NCBI RefSeq assembly: GCF_040054535.1
Contig: NC_090785.1
Span: 10,206,501-10,270,500 of the forward strand
Length of the DNA stretch: 64,000 bases
Reading direction: 5' to 3'
Source of the DNA: Antennarius striatus
Lineage: Eukaryota; Chordata; Actinopteri; Lophiiformes; Antennariidae
The position numbers and the translations under genes are program-made. A model generated the notes under the pieces. That model saw only the letters and a program-made list of their open reading frames with translations. It was not told the origin of the DNA and did no database searches. How positions within the stretch are numbered: position 1 is the stretch's first letter; every line of letters starts with the position of its first letter. Below, one piece after another: positions 47,622-61,369 of the stretch.

Positions 47622-50600
47622 GGCTGTGATCATGATCAATCACAAGTTTAAAATTATAATATTTACTTGTACTTTAGAGTTGAAAGAAATACTTACAAAA
47701 TATTTTCAGTCTGTTTTTTTAACATCTCAACTTAGTTGTGATGTAACGTAATAATAGCAAATTGCAAATTTAATTAACAACCAAGTTATTGAACAGTCTT
47801 GATGTAAAGTCTGTAAATTGTTTGCAAATCAAAATCTCACTCTAAAGGCATGAAACATCTCCATCTTCTTTGACTTTCCATTGCAGAACAGTTCATGAAT
47901 TTTCCCCTCGATGGTGCTGCAGTTAGTCACCAGATGCAATCTGAATAATGCCTCAAAGCCCCTGACTTTCAACACTTTTAATGGGCCTGCAGTCTTTGTC
48001 ATTTTATTTGGTGGTTAAATTGGTTAGTTTAGCTGTTGTTGCTATTGTTGTTGTTAACAGACATGCCCCAGCTGCACTCTGAAGCATAGTTTAACATTGA
48101 TGGCTTGATTCAGTCTCAGTTGCAGCACATATTCTAACATCAACAAAGATGCATTCTTCTTGATGAAGACTCCTTGTTTATACAAGTTTGGTTTTATTTT
48201 TACTTCCATTTAGAACTTTATTAAATGACATATGCCATTCTACAAATGGGCCGGTTTCTCCTCAGTGGTAATGCTACCTCTTGGTAGTTTGATTAATGTG
48301 TACACCATCACTTCAAACTCTGAAAACATTAGTTTCAGGTTTGATATGAATAATCTGTGTATTAAAACAGGGGAAAAAACAGTTTTATTTTTGTTTTTAG
48401 TTTTGTACTTGAGTTTTTTGTATAAATTATCTCAAATGTTTCCACAATATTAAAACTTAAAATATAGTCTGAAGTTGAGGAAGGCAGTTGGCAAACCTGA
48501 CTAAACTAGCAAGTCATCCATACTAACACACTTACTAGAGAGTGAAATTGATTGACTGATTGACTGATATATGAGCGTTTCAGCACTATTACATGGTCTG
48601 TAGAATATGGGAAAGAGCAAAAAGGAAATAAAGGCAGTATTTTGCAGTTGTTCTCTCTCTTTGGATGAATGTTATGTCATCACTGTGTTCACCATTGTCA
48701 AGGCAAGAGTTATTGGCAGTAGGAAAAGAAATGCTGCCTGTGTGGACAAGAATACGAGCTGCAGCATTCAGCTGTCTTGGGCTGCTTAGGGAAACCATAT
48801 CAACCCATCAAAGAACAGTTCTACCAGGGTGATGTCAGAGTTTCATCAAAGTATGCTTATCTAAAAATAAACATATTTAATTCAAGTTTTGTCTTTCACC
48901 AAGAGACTTTTTGGTCCACTTTGTTTCCCTGTGAAACGGATTGTAAAGAAAAATCTACCGGCCTGATTTTCATTAAACTTGGGGAAAAGGTGTAACATGG
49001 ACCAAAGGACCTTTTGAAATTTTGAGTACTCGAGAAACGACCAAGGGGTGAGCGAGCCACGTGGTGAATGAAGTGAGGCAGCGGTGCCAGCAACAAAAAG
49101 TAGAGCTAATCGAAGAATCTAAGAGAGGGACTTCTAATTATTTCAGGGCAGTTAAATACAATCATGCCCAGCAAGATGTGCCACACCTGCTTCATTCATT
49201 TGGTATGAATTTAGGTAAAGTTTCAATCATCCATCCAAGATTCTGACGGCGCAGAGGAGAAAGAAAAGACAGCAACATTGCAAAACAAGTAGTTTTGAAT
49301 ATCATGGAAAAATGGACTATTGGTCTTGGCAGAGGTTTGTGATTTCATTTTCTTTTGTTGCAGTTGAGAGAGGCAGAAATTATATACTGTGCATTTAATA
49401 GTTTCCTCTTTTGCTTTCTTTAAGTCTCATGGACACTGGATCATTATCCTCCTTTTCCACAATGCACCATTTCCCCAGCTTAGAAAAGACAGAACTAAAT
49501 ATTTTCCTGTTTCAAGCATGGAAAGCACACGGCATAGCTTTTTATGGTCCTCTTAGCAACCCCAAAGCAACATGATGCTGTTTTTTCATTCCGTCATGCT
49601 GTCTGAGATCTCCTTTCTTTAATTCCTTTTTGGTCTTTCACCATTTGAGTACAATAAAACAAGACTACACTCAAACAAAGTCCAGTAAGGCACGCCTGTA
49701 TATGCCTGGAAGGACATGCAATGATGAGCAAGTAAGGAAAGTTTAAAGAGTCTGGATTTTTTTTTCCTTTCAGCCCAGACGGATGAATGAGTCTTGAGTG
49801 GTTTTGATTCACATCCTATTTGCAAACACCAGTTTGATGTTTGACAGAAGTCTGAACTCTTCATCTCAAACTTGCAGAACCACCACACCACTACAGATAT
49901 CCAAGGAAGAGATTCCCACAGTCTGAAACATAGTTCAATAAAAAAATTAAATCTGACGAGTTGCCATGTGGGTTTTTAGCAGGTATGAGCAAGAATATTC
50001 AAAATGCACTGGAGCAGTGAGTTTATTCTTTCAGGTTCACTTTGCTGCAAAGATGCAATGAAAGATCAGATTAGCTGGTCAGTCGCACCCTGGGTTTGTT
50101 AGTCCTGTGTGACAGTCCAAGATAATCCCTCCACAGCGGGTACAGTCCAAGATGAAATAAAGATTGACTAGAATTAGATTTTTGCACGACGAGCCTCGAC
50201 TTGATTGACACGTTCTACAATCAAATCCAAGTGGTGAAAGCTGGGATTGATTTCCAGCAACTGTTGTGGTTTAAGGACAGAAAACTGATCGAATGGGAAA
50301 GAAAAATACAGAGAAACACAGTAAACAGAGACAGAGGTTGAGAAAAGGGTAAACAATGAGGCATTGTTTCTCCTTGATGTCACATGAGATTATTATTTCG
50401 AGCTTGGCTGCTGTTTGTTTTCCATTAGACTGACTGTTGTTATTTTTGAATGAGCAGATCATCTCAGACCGAAATGTTCTAATAAGGTTGATTTGTAGAC
50501 AGGCAAGAGGGTCACCACCAACCTGTCAGGGATTATCTGACTGTTAAGCAGCTAAATGCTGAAGTATGTTACGCTTGTGGCTTGGTGCTGAGTGTGATGT

Positions 50601-53242
50601 GTAAATGGTTAAACTCAACCTTTCTCTGAAGGGAAAGTGAGTGGAAACACAAACCTTACTTAAATACTTTTTTTAAATGACGAAATTTGAAAACACAATG
50701 AGGCCCATGCTCCGACAATGCAATCCCCATCAGGGTCACAGTTCACTGAGACATTGGTGATTTCAGCGCAGTGGTGAGGTTGTGATCTCCTTCAATCGTG
50801 AGTGTGCTGTGTCCTTTTCAAGGCTTTGCGTGAAGTGTTTTTTCATTGTCTTCCCTCTGCAAATCTAATAAAAGAAGAAGAAGAAGAAGAAAAGACTCCT
50901 GAAATATTATGAGGAGATTTGGTTTAAATCATAATATCAACTTGAATATATATATATATCAGGAATGTATATTTTCCTAACCTGTGCTGACATATCTTTG
51001 CTTCTCTCTCTCTTAAAGCTCTTGGTGGAGTTTCATTAAAATATGCTTTTAAAGTTAATGCGAGATCTTATCTCTCGTCTTCGCTCTGCTCAGATCCTCT
51101 CTCTGCTGCCCTCGCTTCATTTGTTATCACCTCTAATCTTCTTCCTGCCACCGATTCCCACTGCCTCAGTAAAGCCCCCCTCCCTTCCCCCTCTCCCCCT
51201 TCTCGTGCACCTTTTCTCTCCCCCTCCGTTGTTCTCGGTCTGATTTAGTCAGCCTGCTTCAAGGCACTCATTATCTACTTGAAGTTATGGAGTTCCTTAA
51301 AAGGCAGAAATAGAAGAAGGGCAAGAGGAGAGGAGTAATTCTTGAGGCCTGAGACACTAAGACCTCCACCATTCTCTCCTCCTCCGTCAATCCATCCTTT
51401 GTTTTGCCTTTCATCCCATCCCTCCATCCAGTTTGTATTACACAGGTAGCAATGTCTCTCTGCTCACCTTGTTCACGTTTTATTTCCCCGGCTCATCCAT
51501 CATATGCTGTCGCCGGCGGTTGTAACACTTGTATAATTATCTCATATTTATGCGAATATGCTTGTCCTGCGCTAGCGCTGCCTTGGTCTTATGCACGATC
51601 AGGATTCCTTAGTGCCCCCGGCTTAAAGAGATTCATGTCATAATTCAAGCCAGAGGGAGGCATTTGATTGGCCTACAGGCCCAACAGAACTGTGGGATCC
51701 CTTTGATTTTACGCTGCTCTCAGTGGTGGCTGTCATTTTCAAACAGCAGGACTCCCCATGGAATAAAAAGTAATGAATGAGCTAATGACTTCTAGGCACC
51801 TACTCGCCTCACAGGGTACAAATGCACCATAAGAAATTTGGAGGATACATCTTATTATTGGTCTTTCAGTACAATGCAAACATGCAGTTTTAATTTGAGG
51901 AGCCCCAGTGGGAGTCTAACCCCTAACCACAGCACGGCTGGTGCCATGCTCTGCCATAGAGCCTCAGAGCAGGAACGTGCAGAGAAACAGCAGGGAGGAT
52001 AATCAGGGCCTAAACGCAGGTCCAAATGACCCCCAAAAGTATAACTCAGGCCATGTTCAAATTGGACTCCATTTTCACATCTTCTTTCAATTCTGACCAA
52101 ATACTTATTTAGTTAGAATAAATCTCTATACGTCTTTCTTGCCAGCATGGCTCCACACTTTGAAAAAAAAGTCTCCAAGGCTCCCAGGGCCCACTTGATC
52201 TGTAATGATGGATAATCAATTCAGGTTAAAGAAAAAAAATCCCATATCTTTACTTGCTAAACGTTTCAAAGGAGAATAAAATCTAGAATTTTTCTACGTA
52301 AGCCAGTTTAGTTTTTCTCTTTGAAGCAGCCGTCCAACATCTTGCGGCCAGCGCTGTGAGGAGACACGTTGTCGATTTCTGTGGGGAGCTGCCCTTTCAC
52401 AGCCGTGGTTTAGGACCTTTGGTGGTTTGAGTCGTCTGTCCTCTTACATTACGCAGTATTTGTTTGAAGAAAGTTTCAAATTCGTTCAGGAAGGGAAAGC
52501 GACCAAGCTAAACTAACTACCAGCCAGTTTGATTGTTTTCACTGTTATCCTTGTTGCCGGATTTCCATTATACATTTGTTGTTTTTTTTTATTTCAAAGT
52601 GTTGTGTTTGTTCCGTTCAATACGCAAGGGAGGGTGTCGTAGCTGTCTCGGGTACCTCAGTGACTTCATCATTTTAAGTTAGAACTTGAATCAAGACACT
52701 GAGGAAGTGCTACTGCCGTCTTCATAGTGTCACCAAAGAAATACACTCAATGTGTTTTTAGCCGTAGTGGCAATTTCTTTGCAGGTAAAACCGCATGGAA
52801 ACAGAGTATAAAACAGTTTAAATCAGCTGAATTATTTCGGTGAGTGCAAGAATTTGATTTTATTTACTACCGGTACCAGTGATCGTAGCTGGGGAACCAC
52901 ATAATCATCTTTCATTTCAGGTTTTTCCCTCTCAGCTGTCTAAATGTAAGCACGGCAATAAATACTTGTGCAAACCTACACAGAGACTAAACTGAATTGA
53001 ATTTAATGTCAGGCCAACATCAACAATTTTTTTTTTAAAAGTAGTCACTTACTGGTAGGGTTGTTGTTATTTTAGCTATTGTTAGGTTAACTAAAAAAAC
53101 AAGGAATAATGAGAAGTTTTCATCCAATGAGGCTCACATTTGGCACGTTTATTTTTGTGCTCTCATTGCGGCTTACAGTGTCAAATTTGGTGCAATTTGT
53201 ACATGTGACATATAAAATTGATAAAAATTTGATACTCAAATT

Positions 53243-53271
53243 AAGAGCGGTCTGTATGGCAGACCGCTCTT
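53243..53271. repeat. perfect GC-rich 12-bp stem, 5-base loop
   Basis: AAGAGCGGTCTG (53243-53254), loop TATGG, CAGACCGCTCTT (53260-53271). The flanks are AT-rich, and T-rich sequence follows the stem. Confidence 0.97.
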
Positions 53272-54536
53272 TATTCAAATCATTCAATGAATGAACTTTG
53301 GTCACAGAGATGAGATGAGAAACTATTAGTCAGAAAAGAAATTCAGACACAGCAGACAGTAAAAACAAATCTTACAGTAGATGTTGGTTTACGTTGGGGA
53401 GCAGCAGCAGCGCTGATGCAGGGGGCTAAGCACTAAATGTACCGATGTGGACTGGACCGGCACCAAAACACATTTTGACCATTAAAAAAACCCCATCAAC
53501 TTTATAGTCCATTGTTTGAACTGTATCATATCTCAATCTTTCCAAAGTCACCACATTTCAATTTTCTAAATGTTTCTTCATCACTTAGCTTTGAATACCT
53601 GGTAAAAGGTGCTATCATGACAATCTAATGATGTTATATATTTTCTGATAAAATAAAAAACAGTGAGAATTAATTCTTATTCAAGCCAAATCATCTAAAG
53701 TATTTTTCTTTCCTTTGACTAATTAGTCAAAAATTTGTATTTGCCAGTGACTATTTTAACATCACGTTACTTTAATCCATTACATTTTAATTTGAGAATC
53801 ACATTTTGAGATGGCCCTGCATTATTTTTTCAAGTAAATGATACAAAGAGCACAAGTACAGTAGTGTGTTTAAAATTCAAAGGTATTTGATGCTGCTTTG
53901 GGCCTTGACTTTTAGTGAGTCCATTAATCTTAAAGTATCGACAGCCGCACCTCCATAAGAAAGATGATGAGACATAATGAAAATGCGTTCCAACTTGGAC
54001 ATGGCACGAGTTCTAGGGCTTCAGGACTGAGAAAGCGCAGAAAAAAAAGCCTATTGGACAGAACATGAGGGTGGGACCGTGTATGTGTCAAAAAGATGTT
54101 TTCATTCTTTGTTTTTTTGTGTTTGGAGAGAGTGCTGGATTACATTAAGGAGAAAGCTCCTGCTCCAAATCTTGCCAGGGGGTAAATAACCCCAGTGGAA
54201 ACTGTTATGCTTCAGCCCACAGTACTTTCCTAAATGATAGGCCAGTGGTTAACGAGGTTAAATACATTTCTCTTGTAAAGAATAGCATCATGCCGTTTTA
54301 ATAGGCCTGTGTTGCCCTCCTGTGGCGAGCAGTGAGCAATACCGTAAATGGTCTCAGGAGTGGCGAGTGTGTTTGACCACCTGTGTGTAGTTCTGAGCTG
54401 AGAAGAATGATGTGTTATGTCCTTCTGCTAATGGAATCATGGGATTAGATATGTTTTATGTTTCAGGTACCGTGAGACTTGCCTGCTCCCCTGCCAACCC
54501 ACTAATCATCCCCACATTAATGAAAATTAAGACCAC

Positions 54537-54680
<144 letters not shown>

Positions 54681-54823
54681 TTCAGTGATTGCTTTCTGGA
54701 CCTTGTTTAAGTAGAAACAGATTGAAGAATGATAATTGGGTCTAATAAGATGGAATTTCCCTCACTATGTCAAACGGCAGTCGCATCATAGAGCTGCTTT
54801 TAAATGAGCATAAGCTTCTCTCA

Positions 54824-54841
54824 ACACACACACACACACAC

Positions 54842-54878
<37 letters not shown>
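54824..54878. repeat. (CA)n microsatellite
   Basis: About 27 CA units with one CG interruption. It is complementary to the TG run that ends 145 bases upstream. Confidence 0.97.
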
Positions 54879-54884
<6 letters not shown>

Positions 54885-57087
54885 AACATGAGGCCTTTCC
54901 ATCTCTCTCTGTCATTTTTCTTCACGTTCACAAACAATGTGGTTTCTGCATCACATTTTATGTAGGCTAAATGTAAACATAAGGTCTAGTTTGCAGTACT
55001 AGTTTCACTTTATAGCGGAAGTTTATACGACTATCAATACCAGTGGTAATTTAAGGAGGTTTATAGTTGTGGTACGATGTCCCAATATGAGAGGTTATTT
55101 AGAGGCCCCCTTCCTAAAATATTTTTCAGGGCCCCAAACATTCTCCTGACAAACATTCTATGATCAATATCAGTGTCTGGAACATATGAAGCTAATTGCG
55201 GAAGTTGGATAGCTTATTGTATTGTAGCATAAATACTGAAATAAATACTCAAAATGTTTTTACATGTCAAACATCTATCAAGGTGGTGGAAGTATTATCT
55301 TTCAAAAAAAGCCGAGTTAGTTTTGTCATAAAGAAAATACTCAAAATACACACCCCAGCACCTCCCCTATGATACCTGGATGCTTGAAGATGGGTGCATC
55401 ATTAAGTAGAAGAACAGTTACATTTTGTGCAACATACAACCTATTCATTAAAAGAAATAAGATTTTGTAATACGGTCGATCTGCAAACCTGATGTGTGCA
55501 TAGAAATGACAGATTAGCATGAGTGGGAGCAGGTGGAAACAACTTAACCTGTTCTGTTCACTGTTTACCAAATCTGATTACATCAGAACCTCATGAATGC
55601 TCTATGCTTTTCTCACATAAGCCTTCATTGGTCAAAGAGAAGAAAAGCTAATCATGTTTCTCTTTTCCATTTTTCTCTTTTCTATTATGCTAAGGTACAG
55701 CTCACCTATATTTAACAGGTAGAAAAAGATATTGATAATTGCATGATACTTGCCACAATTACAGTTGGTCAAATCAAGAGGAGGGAGAGAGGGTTATATC
55801 ATTTGGTGCAATTTAAAAATCAAGAAAAAATTTCTTGCTCCTCAAATCTTCCGCTGAGGAGGGTGTCTGATCTGGAGAGCTGACTTTAAGACATCTAAAA
55901 AACAATTAGCTTTTACCACAAGATTAAAAAGTCATCAGCGCACAGATTTGAAAAACATAACACATCATGATGAAATGTAATCCCTTAACATCTCCAGGGA
56001 TATGATGTTGACGCCTGTCCGTCTGGAAATTTTTCCAAAGCCATTCCAGAAACTCCAGGACTCCACTGAATCGCAGCCAACGACATACCGTACATGTGGA
56101 GAAACTCTGGGACAGTAGTGAATCTTCCAAGACGTTTTTGTTCTGCCAAAATCTCCCCAAGAGCAAAAATCACACAGTATGTGAAAAAAAAAACCCCCAA
56201 CCTGTTTCAACGTCTGGACTTCAGTCGGCATTCATCCACACTCAAAATAAAAAATTTTTTTTTAGATTGATGCCAGGGCAACTCATCAAAATCAATGCTC
56301 ACAGGCAAGAAAAAATTATGTTCTTGTAAACTTTGCCAAAAAGCACCCAGGTGATCCGTAAGAAACAAATCCTTCCTGCAAAACAACACAATAAATTTCA
56401 AAACAAAATCCCTGCTGTTTGTGGCAAGAAGACAAACCATGCATTCAAGATATGTATGTGTAATCAGTGTAGTTTGTACTGTTAGTGGGCTTTAACTTCT
56501 CTGTCTGTTATACTAAGGATAAAGTTTTGTTACGGATCTGGATTGTTGATGAGCTCGGCTATTTTTGCTTTTGATACCAAGACTGATGTTTTTCATTTAA
56601 GCAACTGGTTGTGATAGAAAACAGTTTGTTCAGTAACACACCTTTTTCAGTGATACTAACTTCATTATTGCTCCATTATCCCAGTAAGTTATGACAGTGT
56701 GCCAGACCCTTAACCACAAATCATGTTCTTGTCATATCAGAGACTCGGGTTACCTTGAGTCTGAGATGAGCAATAAATATGGAGGATTCTAATCAAACAA
56801 AGATCATTTGTGAAAATTAAACGAGAATGTTTGTTCGCTCTGTGTCAGCTCTGAGAGGAACTGTTTACCCATCCAGTGTATGACCTGCTTCTCACACAGC
56901 ATCAGCTGGTACACTGTAAAAGAAAATGATGAGAAAACAACTTACTGCTGTAGATTTTTGAGTTTTTAGGCCGATCCAACTTCAGTTACACTGCCTCCTT
57001 TTCTTTCAGGTAATTTCTCCTCAACGTATTAAAACAAATCTTTAATTTTGGTAACAAGACAACCAAGAGTTAATTCATTTTCAGTGG

Positions 57088-57133
57088 ACTTTGGGTGAGA
57101 GGCTGTGTATATCCTGGACAAGTTGCCAGTTCA

Positions 57134-57232
<99 letters not shown>

Positions 57233-57360
57233 TATTCATACCTAAAATTTGAGTCACAAGTTCACCTCTACTGCTTTTTCTTGAACTGTGAAGAAACCTG
57301 GAGGAACCATTCCAAGGATATCAGATGGATTTGAACCCAAAACCTTCTTGCTGTGAGGCT
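57088..57360 (-). repeat. degenerate tRNA-derived fish SINE with an expanded internal CA tract
   Basis: In order on the plus strand it shows GGGTGAGAGGCTGTGTATATC, CTGGACAAGTTGCCAGTTCATC, a CA run (57135-57232), a GAGTCAC block, a CTGTGAAGAAACCTGGAGG block, and GGATTTGAACCCAAAACCTTC then TTGCTGTGAGGC. This is the order of a well-known fish repeat (consensus with CTGGACAGGTCGCCAGTCCATC, then GGATTCGAACCCGGGACCTTC, recalled from memory). The minus strand GGTTCAAATCC (57327-57337) is the Pol III B box. Confidence 0.7.
57135..57232. repeat. (CA)n microsatellite inside the SINE
   Basis: About 49 CA units with one CG interruption, at the position where this SINE family normally has a short CA-rich segment. 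Confidence 0.97.
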
Positions 57361-57432
57361 TAATTGAAAATACTCACTGTTACGACTCACGTTTGTCTAG
57401 AAGGACAGCTTTAGAGACATGGGTTAACTCAA

Positions 57433-57434
<2 letters not shown>

Positions 57435-57473
<39 letters not shown>

Positions 57474-57482
57474 GGGGGGGGG
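57435..57482. repeat. (GT)18 followed by G12
   Basis: Eighteen GT units run directly into a 12-base G homopolymer. Confidence 0.97.
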
Positions 57483-58235
57483 TGTTTATAAGGGGCTACT
57501 TTGATGGAAGTAGCATGATGCTATATTCTCACTCAATTGCACATTATACAGTCAGTTGAAACCAGAGTTTAAAAGAATGTGGTGAAATTAACAATTTCTG
57601 ACCAATCTAGAGCTAAAACGAGTTAAATAAAAAGTCCCTCCTTAATAACACATTGAGACACCAGCAAGTTGAATGATGCCAAAAGTTACCTGTGATGTCA
57701 TATGAGTTTTAAAAATACCTGAATGAGATTAAGGAGGCAATAATAATAATTAAATAATAATTATTAGTTAATAATATTTTGTCTAACCAAATAGTAATTA
57801 ACCAAAGATTCTCTCACTCAAAGCCAGCCCATCTTACTCTAACTAGAGTCATTCAGGATGTCAGGATTGTCCTCATTAATTATCCAGTCATTAACTATTT
57901 GTTCAGACTGTGTGTCGCTCATGTCGATGAATATCTCACTGTGAGATATCTGTAGAAAAAAAGGATGGTTTTCTATAAAGGACTAGCTCATAGACGAAAA
58001 AGACTTTGTTGTCCTACTTTAACGTGTTAAAGAGTGACAGATCGAATCAAACGTTTTGTACTTCTGTATCTGAAATGTCTTGTGGTGTGGTGCATTAAAA
58101 AATGTAAACAAAAAACATGATTGAAACAATATAAATATTAGGCATATTGGGCATTTACTGATTTTTGTTTTGCAGCGTAAATTTCCTGATTTAAATGAAG
58201 ATGAAAATGACTCCCTCGCCAGTACCTTTATCTGT

Positions 58236-58250
58236 CCAGCAGGTGGCGCT
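58236..58250 (+). promoter_or_regulatory. CTCF-like binding site
   Basis: CCAGCAGGTGGCGCT closely matches the core CTCF motif (CCASYAGRKGGCRCT). It lies in an otherwise gene-free stretch between CLCF1 and the promoter-like block at 61 kb, where a boundary would be plausible. Binding is inferred. Confidence 0.5.
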
Positions 58251-59429
58251 CTCCGTCAAAGATTTGCACGTTCTCTTTCCTGAACACAATGAAAACCAAA
58301 ATCCTCCACAGTGCAAAAAACTTCAAGAATCCAAGAAAAATGTTTGTGCTTTTTTTAAACTAGCACCACCATATAGTATTAATGAATTTTGACTATAGTT
58401 AATGTATGATGCAACTATTTTGAAAGCAAATATTGATTTTTAAAAAAAATCTGGTTATAAATCGATTACACTTCTGAACTGCCTCAGTTATAGTCCATAA
58501 ATTTGTTAGCAGAGTTTTCCAAAATGATAAAAAATATTTCAATTAGACATTTTCATACCCTGAAAATCTACAAATGAGTTTGATTTTATTTTTCCGTCTT
58601 ACTGCCTTTATAGTTCAGCCATGGTGTCGACCACATAAATAAAACAGTCCCAACAAAGAAATTCGGACAGTGAGCATTTCATTAATAAAATAAACTAGTC
58701 GGTAGCTGCTGTTGTGAAGTCTTATGGTATTTCAAGCTCTATGTAATCACCCACTGACATATTTCTGTCAAGTCTATCAGCTGTAAACTAAGAATGAGGA
58801 TATGGTACCCCTGATTTAAGTTGACCAAGCTTTTCGTTGTTCCAAAAATACATCGCCGTTTGCAGGTGGGGTTAAAGGTCACATTTCCAGGAGCCCACAG
58901 CTGGAGAGAGCTCACTGAAATTCCAGTGGAATTATTTTATTAAGAGTTTTTAGATTTGCTCCTGGAGCTGGGAAAAATATTTCTTGACTGACCTCAAAGC
59001 TGTGACTGCCAGGAGTAATTAGTGACAAACTACATTACGCCTAAAATGGAAAACTGTACACTTCCCTATAGAGCCCAACGGGTTGTAGATTTGTTGTGTG
59101 GGTGCCGTGAATTAGTGGGACTGCTGTAATCCTTTTGTATAGAAACCAGATTTCCGGGAGCTTAACTACCAGAATGTAATAAAGATGGAAGCTGAATGTG
59201 TGAAGAGAGAGAGATTTATCCACCGATTGGCTCAATCAGCGCTGTGTGAACTTGTTTAGCAAAAACTTGAAGGTATCAGGTGTTTAATGAGCATTTGAAA
59301 CAGGAATAAAGGGCCATGGAGCAGAGAGCCAGAGATGTTGTCATGTCCAGGTAAATCTTAACATCATGCAGACAATGGACCATTAGGGATTTTCAATAAG
59401 GCTTTAAATTCGGATCAGAGCTGGCTCCC

Positions 59430-59525
59430 ATCATAGTCATGGTCAACTTTATTGTCAAATGTACTATATGTGCTCAACATACAACAGAGATGAAATTACA
59501 GTCCTCTCAGACCCACAGGCAGAAA
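59430..59525. repeat. fish interspersed repeat fragment (CAACTTTATTGTCAAAT type)
   Basis: TCAACTTTATTGTCAAATGT followed by CAACAGAGATGAAATTACAG and TCTCAGACCCACAG matches a familiar fish repeat tail, recalled from memory. The family is not assigned. Confidence 0.5.
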
Positions 59526-61029
59526 AAAAAATTACATTTTGATGTTCACCTTGCCATTAAAAATTCACCATAAACTGGTGAGATTGTGTTTGAATTTAAT
59601 GTCATTCTGTTGTTTCTTTAGAGGCAGTCATCTCTATGTGTCACTTTGTCTTGTATTTGAGTTGTATTTGTGAGTATTGTCCTTTGAATGATGCTGAGCA
59701 GTAACTGCAGAGCCAGGCAACAGTTTGGGACTGAAAGGTTCATTCTTCACTGCTTCTTGTTCTTATGTAATGATGATATTTGACAAAGTAAGAAAGTTTG
59801 TGTGGTGTTCACAAAATCACCACAAACACACAATGGTTGAAATGGTTGTCTTATCAGTAATTTGGGTCCAGTTTCAGCTTTTTCTGAGTTTTATAACTAT
59901 ATGACTGGGAAACATAAAGATGAGATAGACCTTTATTAGTCTTATAACGTTTGACATGTGGCGTTTTCTCTCCAGTAGAAGAGTTATGGAACAATCCATT
60001 CGTAAGTAGATTCCCATTTTATCTGTTTTAACAAATGAGCAGGTGAGAGACACAATAAACCCTCTGGACAATATGAAATCATCCTATTCTATTTTATTCT
60101 ATACAAATAATATGGTAACAGATGAAAATAATGAAGCATGTGATCCTTTAGGGCAAAGGAAAAATGAAAGTCTCCTTGAAGGTACATTTCAAAATATTTT
60201 CAGAGAACAGACAATAAAGAAGAACAATTTTCAAAGATTGCCCCAGCTAAAACAATCAATAAAGATTTACAGTGAGCAAACATAGAAGTTTCCTATGAAA
60301 GCAAACAGACTTAATAACCTTGGTGGGCCTCAAGAACAAAGTCTGTTTGATGTTAAATTACAAAATTAAAGGAAATTGTTTAAAAAACACAAACATCAGT
60401 GGGATCCAAGATCCGGAACAAACTGATAGGCTCTTAGTATATCAATACAGTATATTAAATATAGGACAGTGTGTGTCTATAGGGTATGAACAAAATAGGA
60501 ACAACTGCAACTTACAAGGTCTGTATTTGAATCTAGTGTTTCTATCGATCACCAACTTTGTGGAAAAACAAGAAATGGAAATAAATATTAACTGATCAAT
60601 TGAATAGATTGTTTTATATGTATGAAGTTGGTAGTTCTATTCATACGCTGAATTAGAAAATATATCCCTACTTCATCTGAGATCCTCCTATAATATACAT
60701 TTATTCACCCCTTTTATTCATTGAAGTTATATTTATTGAATAAAATTTCCTTATATGAAACAGTCTGAATTTTGTTTAGCGATTGTAATGTAAAATATAG
60801 TTCATTATTATGTTAAAAATTGATTTTGCTTTGTTATGAATGTCTACACGGCAACGTTCAGTTGGACAACATTATTATACAGTATGTGATGTAAACACGG
60901 AAATCCTAATTTCTAAGGAGCTGGTAGAATTAGATTTATTGTTATAAAGGCTCTGTTTAATGTAATAATGACATAGAATACAGCAACAACTTCTTATATA
61001 GCAGTTAGTTGGGGACTAATTTGCTTTAT

Positions 61030-61369
61030 TTTAAGCGTGTCCCCTGCTGTGTGCTCCACGACGCGCAGTCACATTGAACTGAAGGCATTTGTTCCGCCGT
61101 TGGACAGAGAGCAGCAGGGTGGCGACTGAAGTCAAAAAGAGAAAGAGGGAGGGAAGTCAAATTAGGAAGATAAGGGGGGGGAGTCTAACGAAACCGGAGA
61201 GAGGAAATAACTGAGGCTCGCAGGAGGGGACGCAAAGAAAGAAAAGTTTATCTCAGACACAACGCAACTACTCAAGAAAAACAGCGGCGGCGTTTTAAAG
61301 CCTTTTTACACTCACTGACCAACAAAAAAAAGAAGACATTTTTCCTGATTTTTCAGACATACATCATAA
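61030..61369 (+). promoter_or_regulatory. probable promoter and noncoding first exon of a gene beyond the window
   Basis: CpG frequency rises (CACGACGCGCAGTC, GTTCCGCCG, AACGAAACCGG, CAGCGGCGGCG) after kilobases of CpG-poor DNA. The block ends at a strong donor, CATCATAA|GTAAGTGAGCC (exon end 61369). No ATG-led frame of useful length precedes the donor, so the exon would be 5' UTR. A second GC-rich block at about 62,380-62,510 with a possible donor (GTGCAG|GTAACC) may be an alternative first exon. The gene itself is not in the window. Confidence 0.45.

Larger units (their letters stand above)
54879..61029. other. noncoding interval before the right-hand promoter-like block
   Basis: AT-rich. 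Contains a SINE (57.1-57.4 kb), a GT/G tract (57.4 kb), a CTCF-like site (58.2 kb) and a LINE/SINE-tail-like fragment (59.4 kb). Overlapping minus-strand frames at 55,965-56,440 look weakly like decayed mobile-element coding but match nothing firmly. Confidence 0.4.

Noticed and set aside
51898-51970. Possible tRNA gene or SINE head on the minus strand
   Set aside because: Only a one-mismatch B box (GGTTAGACTCC) and a poor A box; no cloverleaf could be drawn, so it is mentioned but not called.
55965-56440. Overlapping minus-strand frames suggesting a decayed retroelement
   Set aside because: No recognisable catalytic motif or terminal structure; too weak to annotate as a mobile element.
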